From positions 496,001 to 560,000 of the forward strand of contig CM055607.1 of assembly GCA_029379385.1 (NCBI GenBank): DNA of 64,000 nucleotides, read 5' to 3'. Of this stretch, positions 1-10,726 are shown in pieces; position 1 is the stretch's first letter; every line of letters starts with the position of its first letter. The DNA comes from Quillaja saponaria (Eukaryota; Streptophyta; Magnoliopsida; Fabales; Quillajaceae). A program made the position numbers and the translations under genes. The notes under the pieces were generated by a model. That model made no database searches and had not been told where the DNA came from. It saw only the letters and a program-made list of their open reading frames with translations.

Positions 1-993
1 CTTCTTTGCCACTGTTATTATGGTTGTTCCATGATTCTAACGTAGTAGAAATTTAGTCAGTATACGTGGGAGCTCTCGCGTTGTGGCATTTACAGCTTCC
101 CTGGGAAGTCAAGTTTTCACTTGTGAAGTGACTTATAAACATAAATCAGTTGAATTAGGGTTTAAATTTTAGATAATTTTGGCATCAATTGTTTCTTAAT
201 TGGACCCAAGTCATCAACTAGAGTATTTTTTTAATTTTTAATTTTTTGGTACATTGGGAGTGCTTGAACTTGGCACTGGGGGCTCTCGGTGGTCAACTAG
301 AGTGATTTGATTCAACTAAATGATGGGTTTGGTTAATTAGTGATATTTGAAGTTTATATACCCCAAAAGAGCAGAAGGATATGCAATAGTTCTACTTGTG
401 ACTACTGTTTCCACATAGACAATTTGTTGTCTGTAGGAATGGTGATTTACAGACAATGATGATGATTTTAATGTTGCCATTGTGCTTGATTGTTTGTAGG
501 CATCGAGTGCTGATTTGACTTAATATCACCCGTGTACTTTGCTTTAGTTTGATCAGTTGTGGTGAGCAGTCTTAACCAATAAGATAGGGGGCTTAGGTTG
601 TTTGCTGCATATTATCTTTTGCCAAAGGAGAGATGGTTACTTGACAAGTTGTATGACTTGTGAGACTATGGAAAACAGGAAAGGAGAAAAAGCAATAAGG
701 ATTTTGATAAACGTGTGCTGTTAAACAATCAACATCAGAATTAAGGGTGTCACCCATGTCTAGTTAATAGTACATGTTATTTTTGCATAGTATACCACTT
801 GTCTGATTTTTCATAACTATAGTCATCATTATGTATTGCTCTCTTTTTTCCTTTTAAATTCCAGCTCATTTGACATTATATATCATATTATTCAGCAAAT
901 GTATATATAATTGAACTGCAAATCTGATTACATATGGTAATATCACAGTGAGGTATGTTGAATGTTTCTTGTTTTTGTTATCATCGACAACAG
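1..993 (+). other. 3' part of the last RPL31 intron
   Basis: This stretch contains no recognisable exon. It ends in the acceptor CAACAG at 988-993, directly before the last RPL31 exon. The missing N-terminal codons of RPL31 (normally about 28 residues) were searched for on the plus strand and not found, so the upstream exon or exons lie before the window and the intron is at least 993 bp long. Nothing else was identified; see the rejected list for a weak C/D-box motif near 463-514. Confidence 0.7.
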
Positions 994-1273
994 CACATTT
1001 AAGAAGAAAGCTCCCAAGGCAATAAAGGAGATCAGGAAGTTTGCTCAAAAAGCCATGGGGACCAAGGATGTCAGAGTGGATGTGAAGCTGAACAAGCATA
1101 TCTGGAGCAGGGGGATCCGGAGTGTACCAAGAAGGATCAGGGTTCGCATTGCTCGTCGGAGGAATGATGATGAAGATGCAAAGGAGGAGCTTTACTCCCT
1201 TGTTACTGTTTCAGAAATCCCACCTGAAGGACTCAAGGGTTTAGGCACCAAGGTCATTGAAGATGATGATTGA
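994..1273 (+). CDS. RPL31: 60S ribosomal protein L31 (eL31), last exon only
   Basis: eL31 is a component of the large cytosolic ribosomal subunit near the peptide exit tunnel. The exon encodes about 92 residues starting [20 protein letters not shown] and ending in the acidic tail GTKVIEDDD. These match plant eL31 through the central motifs [31 protein letters not shown] and LYSLVTV. The exon starts after CAACAG with one base (C) completing a Cys codon split by the intron, as in the Cys-Thr-Phe-Lys order of the family. The stop is TGA at 1271-1273. The first exon or exons are outside the window, so this is a partial gene by window edge, not by mutation. It lies upstream of RPS30 on the same strand, another ribosomal protein gene. 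Confidence 0.95.
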
Positions 1274-2183
1274 TTAATTAGATCCTTTTGAAACTTGCTC
1301 GAGTTTAAGTACTTCTTTCATATAATCCAGTTATTGTTCCAAGATTTTTCAATTAGGTGGATGAATGTAGTTTATCCGATTGCTTTTTGCATTGTTGAGA
1401 CATCAACTTGGTATTCTAATGGGCGTAATTTGCTTCCGAAACTCCAAATAGATAGAAAAAGGTTTCAAAGTCTACGACATAGAAGTGAAAATTTACACTA
1501 GTCAGTTTTCCCAATTATTGTGTCTACCAAAACTTTGTAGTAGCAATTATAGTATTGTTTACAGTATTAATTTTTTTTTGCCCAACACCATGCACTTGCT
1601 ACTAGAAGTTGGTAATTTAATGATCAATCCTATGTATAGATTAGTAAATTATTTTAATCTTTCTAAAAGTTGGTAATTTAATGAACAGTCCTAGTATATA
1701 TTACTAAATGATTTTAATTCGTTAACTAGAAAAGTATGGTAGACGCATAGTAAACTCGATTTTTTAGATTGGGATTTCTTGTTCGAGCTGTAGTTTTTGT
1801 CTCTCTTTAATCATTTTGCATTGATCCTCTGTATCTAAATTATTAATTGTTCCTCTGAACTTTATTGAAGTTTTGAATTTTGTTTTAATCTTGTTCTGAT
1901 TTCATTTTAATGAAAAAAAGAGAAGAGCTATTTTTGTTTCAGGCAAATTTTGGTGGGATGGTTCTGTTGGCCGCTGAAGTAATGCGTTTTCTTTGAAAAG
2001 AATAATGAAGTTTTATTTGTTTTGTATAATTTTTTTATTTTATATTTTATATTTTATATTTTCTAGAATGAAGGAATACTCTTTTTTATTTTATTTTTTG
2101 GTACAACAAAAAGAACAGTCGCTTTATAGTAGGGTGAGTTTGTGATATGTATTAGTTAATGTAATTATTTTCAAAAGGCAAAA
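1274..2183. other. intergenic RPL31-RPS30, with a 61-bp imperfect tandem duplication
   Basis: This holds the RPL31 3' flank and no further gene. At about 1607-1728 a roughly 61-bp unit beginning AGTTGGTAATTTAATGA occurs twice head to tail with several mismatches. A short TATATTT microsatellite lies at about 2038-2062. The small open frames here have no recognisable protein content. Confidence 0.6.
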
Positions 2184-2287
2184 TGGGCTTTTAACCCTAA
2201 ACCTTATAGAGGGCTCAACACATACAATAAGCCACCCCAATCCTTCCTATATATTTTTCAACCCGAAACGACAAACCCTAACCCTAG
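2184..2287 (+). promoter_or_regulatory. site II element plus telo-boxes of the RPS30 promoter
   Basis: A TGGGCT site II core (2184-2189) is followed within 4 bases by the telo-box core AACCCTAA (2193-2200). A double telo-box, AAACCCTAACCCTAG, lies at 2273-2287, about 95 bp before the RPS30 start codon. The pairing of TGGGCY elements with telo-boxes is a known signature of plant ribosomal protein promoters, where TCP and PURalpha/TRB-type factors bind. Their use here is inferred from position. Confidence 0.75.
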
Positions 2288-2379
2288 ATTTCTCGTCGTT
2301 GTATGTGATTATATTTGTAACTCGGAACGAAGAGAGTAATAGCACCACTGAGCGCCCGAATAACTCTAACCAGTCAATC

Positions 2380-2806
<427 letters not shown>

Positions 2807-3889
2807 GCCAATACGTGAAGGTTTTAGAAGCTCTGCAGCAGCTATAGCCATTTTTGGTATTGGATCTTGTTGTTTTTTTTTAGTCTGTTAGTACTAATGT
2901 TAAAGAGTTGGATATGTTCAGCGGGCGCTTCACTTGTTAGTTGTAATTCATCTGTCAACTTTGTTGCTGGGTTTTTAAAAAAAAAATTTATAATGGTTTT
3001 GCAGTAGTGTCTTGTTCCATTATATGTTTTGAATCAATTTAATATCAGATTTAAGTAATAAAATTATTTTGTCAATAACGAAAATACAGAATTGGAAATT
3101 TTGTAATATTTGACAATTCGACTTCACACGAAGATGATAGCAATCAAAGTGATTATTTTTGTGTCCTATTGTATAATTGTGAAATCAATGTAGTGTTGAA
3201 GAGCTTCCATTTACGTAGTAGTTTTATATATACTGGATTATCAGAATGCTGAACATGATGTTCGTAGTGCCCTGCTCTCTGGGATAACATTGAACATATG
3301 CCATTTTGTGAAGCTCAATTCTTAATGTATGAAACTTTCAAAATCTATGAGGTTGACTGTCTTGTGTGTTGCATAGTCAGTTTATGAATCGATCATGTCA
3401 TTTAAGTGACTTCCATTTGATCGTTGTGATTTTCCCTCTGATAGAGTTCTTGGCTTCTTGTAGCATTCATCAATTACACAGCGGGGGGCTATGCTCTCTT
3501 CTTTCTTCTCTCTTCAGAGTGTTTGTTTATTAATCTGACTGAATGCTGTAATCTTTCTTGGTTCAAAGTTCTTCAGATAATGTAGTTCAATATGGGGCAG
3601 TTCTGTTCAAATTTGCGCTTCTTTTTTCATTGGATACTAGGATAGAATGAATTTTATCCTTTCCTGAATTTTTTGTCAATGAAAAACATTTTGTGCTCTG
3701 AAAGGCAAGGTTATAAACTATGGTGGGAGACAAATGATCAATAATAGTATGGTTGGGATTCTTAATTTATTTGAAGTGAGTTTTGTGTGTAAACTTCTTG
3801 TTGCAAAGGGTATATATAGATGAGTAGAAATAGAATGCATGCAAAACAGCAGAGGTTTTACTATGGTTATACCATGTAAGCAATGATTC

Positions 3890-3946
3890 AATGGCATAGC
3901 GACTCAGACGAAAAAAAAAAAAAAAAAAAAATAATGGCATAGCGAC
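3890..3946 (+). mobile_element. tail-only retroposition footprint with 14-bp TSD
   Basis: The 14-mer AATGGCATAGCGAC occurs at 3890-3903 and again at 3933-3946. Between the copies lie only TCAGACG, a run of 21 A and a T. A direct repeat of this length around a sequence ending in poly(A) is the expected product of LINE-type target-primed reverse transcription that stopped almost at once. Replication slippage is the alternative. Confidence 0.6.
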
Positions 3947-4357
3947 GCTCTCTGAGAGACCAAATTAATGGTTTAGTTTCTAAAAATGTCAATATTATCA
4001 ATTTTGTTTCTTTTAAATTATGGGTCAAATCTTTAAAATATTTGAAGATAATCAATTTTTATTTCTGAATGTTAAATTTTATCAAATTAATTTCCGAAAG
4101 ATTCTTGGACGTGCGAGATTTATATTTTGGTTAATTTTATTTATAAAATAGACGAATGAACAAAACTTAAAATTAATATCACTAAATAAATTAAATAGTA
4201 GTAGACGAAGTTGATAATTTTTTTAAGAATTTGATTAATAAATTAAATATTTGATAATTTTAAATTTTTTGAGAGATTTGATTTGATAAAATTAGTAATT
4301 TAGTAAAAAGAAGAGAAGGAAATTAAATGAGGGGAATCTATATTTTAAAGTGATTAC

Positions 4358-4690
4358 TAGTTTGGTAATATTTTTTATAGGGTGTTTTGGTTTTTATAAA
4401 ATTATAATATTGTTTGATCATTTTGTTATGAGTACTTTTTATTTTTTTTTTGTTGTTGTTTATGGGTGCTTAGTTAACTGTGTTTTTTTTAAATTAAAAT
4501 ATAAAATTATCTTATTAATTTTAGTAAAATTATCAAATATATTTCTAATTTAATTTATAAATCATTTATTTTTTAAAAAATATATGTATTTAATTAATAA
4601 TACTTATTTTTATAATTTTATATATTCAAAATTATTTATAATTTATTTTATTCATTATTTTTATTAACTACGATAACTTTATAAAAAAAT
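4358..4690. repeat. MITE-like AT-rich repeat, copy 1
   Basis: It begins TTTGGTAATATTTTTTATAG and includes a core of the type TTTTTATAATTTTATATATT near 4610-4630. Related cores occur in the repeats at about 33000-33280 and 34000-34395. No protein is encoded. The terminal repeats are weak here, so the edges are approximate. Confidence 0.4.
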
Positions 4691-5209
4691 TTAATAAATA
4701 AGATTATTTTAATTTTTTGACAAGAAAGTCACATAATTACCAGCTTAATAACGAGACCCACCGATTATCCATCTACCGGTCAAGTGCGCGCCACATGGAC
4801 ACGTCAGTGACTGAAAAACGACATCAACGAAGGGAAGTCAGACTGAGAAGAGGCAAAAGCAGCTGCTTTCCTTGAATTCGGGTTTGTAAGCAAAACCAAA
4901 TCCATGATCCATCCTAACAAGTCTCTCTTCTCTGTCTCTCTCTAGTTTAACAGATCTTCTTCCTCTTTAATCTGGATCCCTAACCTTTCAATCCGATCCC
5001 TTCAAACCCTGATTTGATTTTACTTTTACTGGTCTGTTTAATGATCTTTTTTCTTTGTTTTGATTTTGCTCAAACAATTCGATTCCGATTGAAACTATTG
5101 TTCTTTTGGAGTATCGATTTTTTGATATGAGGTTTATATGATATTGTTGATGTTGATGTTTCTCTGTGGTGCAGAAGGAGAACTAGGGTTTTATATTTCA
5201 CAAGCAACC

Positions 5210-7704
5210 ATGTTTACCCGGATTTTTGGCAAAACTAAACAGGAAACCAATGCTCTGATGACGTTGGACAAGCTAAACGAGGTAATTTCAATTAATTTGC
5301 TGATATATGTGACTTTTGCTATTCTCCTGATTCTGAAATTGTACGTCTTTTTGCCTATTTAATTTTCTTTCATCCTAGCTGTTCCTTAGGTTTTTGTGAT
5401 GGGTAAAGTCAGTTTGATTTTTATTTTTTTACTTCATTGTCAATATATTGCTATTCAGAGCGCAGTTGATATGAAATTTTTATTAGCTTGGTTTGAATTG
5501 GTTGCTAGCTGAACAAGCAATATGCAGCTTATAATCGTCGTGAGAACTTGAATGTAAAGTATAAGAATTAACTCATTGTTAATCAAACATGGGGTTCATA
5601 ATAATTGTCACTACTGATAGAAAGATAAGAACAGATCTTTGGTGTATCTTAGCTGTATAACATACTTACGTGTCAAACCCATCACATTTATGAGATTTCC
5701 GCATATCCTCCAGGTCACTGCATAATCTGTCAGGACTCTGCTGTTAATTATTCATAATTTATGTTTAAAAAACAAAATAAGAACAGAACTTTGGTGTATC
5801 TTAGCTATATAACATACTTACGTGTCAAACCCATCACATTTATAAGATTTCCGCATTTCCTTCAGGTCACTGCATAATCTGTCAGGAATCTGCTGTTAAT
5901 TATATATAATTTATGTTAAAAAAACAAAATATCTGTTTGTTTCGAAACTGATGTTTTGTTTTTTGACTTGTATAGACACTTGAAATGCTAGAGAAAAAGG
6001 AGAAAGTACTGGTTAGAAAAGCTTCTGTGGAGGTTGAAAAGGCCAAGGATTACACAAAAGCAAAGAATAAAAGGGGTATGATTGCTAAACACATTCATAC
6101 TTCTTCTGTTAAAGTAAAAATTTAGGACATCAATTGTCTCCCTTTTTGTTTCTGTTATTTTCTAGAGAGGATTTTAAAATTTTTAACTGGCACTTCGAAG
6201 TTGCAATTACTTTCTTTATGTAAATCTTTTGAACTTTTCTGCGAAACCTATAAGAGTTGATGTCTCACTGTGGGCATATTTCTGATTTTATGCATGTGTT
6301 TCACTGCATGTATACATACCATGCATGTGGGATGCAATTTTTTTTGTCTGCATTACTGGCATCTTATCTTATGGATTTTTTGATACGGCTATTTTTTGGC
6401 CTAAGCACACACTATCCTAAAATATCCGCTCTCTCTATTGTCTTCTGAGCATATTTTGCTAGCTTAATGTGTGAGTTACATAATTTCTTAATGCTTATAA
6501 GGGGAGCCTTTTTACTTGAGGGCTGTGGTGGAGGCTATCATATGAATCCATTCTCATTGGAAATGGATATCTTGAACCAATGATCTCTTCAGTACTGATT
6601 TTAAAAATGTCATTGGTCACTATTGATCGGTCTGAACTCTGATGTTATGCAGCGGCCATACAATGTCTGAAGAGAAAGAGGTTGTATGAACAGCAAATAG
6701 AGCAGCTTGGAAATTTTCAATTGCGCATCCATGATCAGGTCTTGCTGGAATATTAAATTTACTAAGTGGATCAGTCAGTGTTTGAATGAGTTATCACCCT
6801 TATTGAATTATTGATGCATCTTATAGCAATACATCTTGTAACTGCTCTGTCTCAACTCTCATCTGTCTTATAGATGATAATGTTAGAAGGTGCAAAAGCC
6901 ACAACTGAAACAGTAGATGCCTTGAGAACTGGAGCTAAGGCTATGAAGGATATGCAAAAAGCAACGTATGTATTATTGCTTTAATAGTTTATGCTTTTTA
7001 GTCTCCAAAATTACCTATATGGTGCTTTTCTCTATTTTCATTTTTAGATCTTATGACAGCTTAACTGCAATGTTCATGTTTTCGGAAGTTGTATTTATTT
7101 CTCATTGAAGTTGAGTAATAGTCTGTTGTCTTCCCTGAAGAATCAGCATTGAATCTGATTTTTGTTGATTGTAGAGGATGCAACCCTTTAAGGGGATCAT
7201 AGATCTGACAAGTCTGTTATTGTATATGTTATTCTCGAGAATTGTTCCATCTAAGTTTGAACTTTTGCTACATTTTACAGAAATATTGACGACGTGGACA
7301 AGACCATGGATGAGATCAATGAACAAACCGAGAACATGAAAACTATTCAAGAGGCATTGTCAAATCCATTTTCAATGACTGATTTTGATGAGGTCAGAAC
7401 AACACTTTTATTTCATTTAGGCGACTAGCAACAATATCCTTTCTTTCTCCCTTTACTATGCAAACATCAATAAATTATATCTGGAGAATTCTGAACAAAT
7501 TTCTCAAATCAGGATGAACTGGAAGCAGAACTGGAAGAGCTGGAAGGTGCTGAGTTGGAAGAGCAACTTCTGCAACCTGCAACAACAGCTCCTGCAGCTC
7601 CAGTGCAGGTCCCAGCAGGACGCCAACCTGCTCGCCCAGCTCCTCAGAAGCACACTGCTGAAGAAGATGAATTGGCAGCTCTGCAGGCTGAGATGGCACT
7701 CTAA
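5210..7704 (+). CDS. VPS32: ESCRT-III subunit SNF7/VPS32 (CHMP4 type)
   Basis: VPS32 polymerises on endosomal membranes as the core filament of ESCRT-III and drives vesicle budding into multivesicular bodies. Six coding exons (5210-5281, 5976-6075, 6653-6738, 6874-6965, 7281-7392, 7513-7704) make 217 residues plus TAA, the usual plant SNF7 length. The protein starts MFTRIFGKTKQETNALMTLD, has a basic helical N-half (EKKEKVLVRKASVEVEKAK, RLYEQQIEQLGNFQLRIHDQ), and then helices with the typical NIDDVDKTMDEINEQTENM and NPFSMTDFDE segments. It ends in an acidic, Ala/Pro-rich tail finishing ELAALQAEMAL, the autoinhibitory and partner-binding region. All splice sites are GT-AG and all phases agree. 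Intron 1 contains a 152-bp tandem duplication. Confidence 0.96.
5625..5930. repeat. 152-bp tandem duplication in VPS32 intron 1
   Basis: Two units, 5625-5776 and 5777-5930, lie head to tail. Both contain TTTGGTGTATCTTAGCT, CATACTTACGTGTCAAACCC and TCACTGCATAATCTGTCAGG. They differ at roughly a dozen positions, so the duplication is fairly recent but not new. It lies well inside the intron and leaves both splice sites intact. Confidence 0.9.
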
Positions 7705-9455
7705 GCTGATTCTTTATCAGTTGGAATATGGTATATTTACATTTTTTGACTAGTTTTTTTATTGCTGATGAGTTAATAGAAGACCTGATATGGCAGTTGA
7801 TTGGCTTGTGAATTCCTGACCCTTTTCAATATTGAGTGTCAAGTGTCGACCCATGCCCGGTCAAATTCACATGTATTATAGTTGAATTGAACAATAAAAG
7901 GTTGTTTGACAGAAGAAATACCAAAATATATAGTTTATGCTGTTTTTCGTGTTTGTGCAAGAGTTGATTATGTTAGAATTTTGCAGGCATTGTTGTGCAT
8001 GACGACAAGTGGCTAATGTCAAGAACTATCAACATATTACTATGGAAATTTCTGCCTTTTGTTTTTCACTTTTCCAGATATCTATATGGGTTTATTGGTG
8101 AACAGACTTGTAGATATGCAGTTAATTGAAAAAGTCCACTTTAAAATTTTTGTTCTATTTTTCTATGTTTAAATGAATTATTATTTTTGTTTCGTTTTCC
8201 TTTTAACTAATTCCCCACCTCCACGCCCATTGCTTTATGATGATATGCTGAGTTCTAGGTGTCAAATATTGTTTTCACAATGAAAAGGAAGGTTTCTGTT
8301 ACTGTTTTTTCTTTTTTTCTTTGTCCCAACTATAAATACCATGAATTTTTAAAAGAAGGTGGGTGGGGATGGGGTGCTTTTTTTCTTTTTAGTTTTCATT
8401 ATATTTTTGGCTGAAAAGAATGTCGTTTTATTTTGAAAATGTTATATCCATTGCTCAAGGGGTAATTGGCCCGGTAACCTGCAAACGCGAAAATAAAATA
8501 CATCGAAAAGGGCTCATTAAAGCTATTTCTGTCATTTTTATGGGAAATGTTGTCCACAAATATTACATCTATGAATTAAGTTAACTAGATTTTTAGTAAA
8601 TGTTGGGAATATGTTTTTTCAAGGTTACTATTAATCTCCCACTTAAAAAATTATGTTCTCCAAATCTTCAAAAAAAAAAAAAAAAAATTGACGTATGGAT
8701 ACTTATTACTTGTACTCGACTCAAATATTTGGAAATGGAAAATACAAAATATGTTTTCATAACTAATAAACATTTTCTTCTGTTGGGCATATTTTGGTGG
8801 TTAATGGCAGGTTTTTCTAAGGCGGGAAGTCAGGAACAGTAGCAATAGCACTGATGAAATAATTGTCAATGTATGATTAGACTGACCAAAAAAAAAAGAA
8901 AAAGAAATAATTGTCACTATTATTTAAAAAAATTTAAACCCATATAATAAGAACCTGAAAGTGGAAGCAGTTAGGATTATAAAAACCACTTAAACCTTGG
9001 TAAAGAAACAGAACAGCTTTAAAAGAATATAGGTGGGAATTTATCAACTGGGACTTTTTTATGCCAATAAATTCTTTATAGTGTACACTGACCACTGTCA
9101 TGGTTTAGATTTGAGAGCATATACTAAACAAAACTACGTTTTCTATCCATCCATTCTGCCTTTATTTTCATTGCCTTGTTTTTGGCTATTGTTTTTCCTG
9201 TGTGGAGAACAACTTGCTGACGGATCTTTTTTGTCCGCCATTGAAGTATAACGACAAGTTGATAACATGCATCCATTCGTGGGTTCTATTAAGTCTAGTT
9301 AATTGGTGGGGGAAAGGAAAAGGGACATGACCAATGAAAAAGAATGTACTTTATAAATTGGAAAGAATATGGGTGGGGTTGGACAAATATTAAATACAAC
9401 CACAAGCAACATGATCAATTTCTTTGATTCAGGTCCATCTCCTTCTTTAGAAACA
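7705..9455. other. intergenic region between convergent VPS32 and AG-peptide genes
   Basis: This is the 3' flank of VPS32 (a possible AATAAA signal lies near 7891) and of the AG-peptide gene, which points toward it. No coding region was recognised. It holds an A-rich run near 8670 and one tail-only insertion footprint at 8856-8916. Confidence 0.6.
8856..8916 (+). mobile_element. tail-only retroposition footprint with 13-bp TSD
   Basis: GAAATAATTGTCA at 8856-8868 is repeated at 8904-8916. The 35 intervening bases read ATGTATGATTAGACTGACC and then an A-rich tail (10 A, G, 5 A). This is the longest body of the five such footprints in the window. Confidence 0.6.
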
Positions 9456-9798
9456 TTAATGAATGATGTAGGTAAGCATCAGAGCCACCATCATCAGCGC
9501 ATATGCAATTCCTTGATCAACTGCCACCCCTGCAATACCATAACAAAAGAAATTAACAAAAAAAAAAGAAAAGAAAAAAAGAAAGGTAGTGTCTTTCACA
9601 AAAACAATTTCGTCCATAATGTGAATTTTGTGTGACTGTGTCTTTGTTGGGGAAGAGAGAGAAAAAAAGAGAGTGGTTACCATCACTTGTTGGGGCAGGG
9701 GCTGGTGCAGAGCTCTGAGCATTGGTTGATGGCAGTAGCAGGGCCAAAGCAAGAGCAAGAATAGTAATTACCAAGAATTGGACTCTTAAAAGCTCCAT
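9456..9798 (-). CDS. small arabinogalactan (AG) peptide, GPI-anchored
   Basis: AG-peptides are short hydroxyproline-O-glycosylated cell-surface proteins. Two exons, 9681-9798 and 9456-9529, make 63 residues. Residues 1 to about 27 form a hydrophobic secretion signal (MELLRVQFLVITILALALAL onward) ending near NAQ. The mature core SSAPAPAPTSDG has the alternating Ala-Pro motif that is glycosylated. A DQGIAYALMMVALMLTYIIH end is the GPI-attachment signal, and the mature peptide is only about a dozen residues. The layout matches the AGP16/AGP20 family (DUF1070). The intron splits the Gly codon after TSD, with donor GTAACC on the minus strand. It stands alone between convergent VPS32 and the MND1 remnant. 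Confidence 0.92.
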
Positions 9799-10726
9799 TT
9801 TTTGTAGGAGTGATAAAATTCAAGACCTAATTTCTCTCCTGTTTTTCTATGAAACTTCGTCTGGCTCAATGGAGAGCTGAGAGGATTTCGTTTCTATATA
9901 AACAAGACAAAGAAGAGAAGCCCAAGCCTTTCTTGACGGAATCTTCCAAAAATAAAACAACAGCCACTCTGGCTAGCAATAGACGTTGGGGAAAGATTTG
10001 ATTGAAACACGTTTAATGGCCGTTGATTGATGCCACGTGTACGGACACCAACGTTCGCACGTTACACAGTCCAGGTATTGTCGAGCTGTTCTACAAAGAG
10101 ACCTCGCCAATGAATGATGATTGTTCTTCTCTTCCGGGCCACATGCACAAATGATTGAGAGTTGTTGGAATATTCACAATTTTTTTATATATATTTTTTA
10201 AGTTTTTCAAATTTCAAAGATGATTGAATTTGAATCGTTGATCTGGACTGTGATGACCGTTGGCTTGGTCTGAGCCATACATGAAATTTAATGGGGAATG
10301 CAATGCTTGCTGGCTGCTGCTGTAATTCAAGAGTTCAGATTCCTTAGCACGGTAGATGAATTCTCAGTGACGAATAAACTTTGGCTCCCCCAACTAAACT
10401 TCAGAATTTGAGATCTTTACATGCATCAGAGCAATAGACAACTTGTCTCTTCATAGCAAACTAATACCAGTATATCACCATCAAGGTAGAGATTTTTATA
10501 CTGAAGGAGTAAAAGTTTGACATTTCCAGGTTAATCATATTGGACCTTGTAAAAGTTTGTTAATCAGAGCATAAAATTTTAAGCTCATTATACATTTCCA
10601 GGAACAGCAGAATACAAGTAGGAAAAGAAGATAATATGACAGTGTTCTATTCATGACGGCATTTGTAACACTTGGTATCAGTATTACATTATGATGGTCA
10701 CTGTCTCATAATGTGCCTTGCAGAAT
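9799..10726. other. intergenic AG-peptide to MND1
   Basis: Beyond the AG-peptide promoter elements at 9894-10039, this contains the 3' flank of the MND1 locus and AT-rich sequence. No other gene, RNA or repeat was recognised. Confidence 0.6.
9894..10039 (-). promoter_or_regulatory. AG-peptide promoter: TATA box and G-box
   Basis: On the minus strand a TTTATATAG TATA element covers 9894-9902, about 100 bp upstream of the start codon. A perfect G-box CACGTG (within GCCACGTGTAC) lies at 10034-10039. The G-box suggests bZIP or bHLH input, possibly ABA or light; this is inference from motif only. Confidence 0.5.

Larger units (their letters stand above)
2807..5209. other. intergenic RPS30-VPS32, including VPS32 promoter and 5' UTR
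   Basis: No gene was found between the RPS30 stop and the VPS32 start. The content is AT-rich sequence, one poly(A) insertion footprint (3890-3946) and a MITE-like repeat (about 4358-4690). The stretch at about 4860-5040 (CTCTCTTCTCTGTCTCTCTC type) looks like VPS32 leader. The acceptor TGGTGCAG at 5167-5174, just before the VPS32 start, suggests a 5' UTR intron with a donor near 5030. Confidence 0.55.

Noticed and set aside
463..514. Possible C/D-box snoRNA in the RPL31 intron (ATGATGA near 464 and CTGA near 511).
   Set aside because: The flanking bases cannot form a terminal stem, there is no C'/D' pair, and no rRNA-complementary guide was evident.
9542..9635. Lys-rich plus-strand frame.
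   Set aside because: It is antisense to the AG-peptide intron and caused by an A-rich tract.
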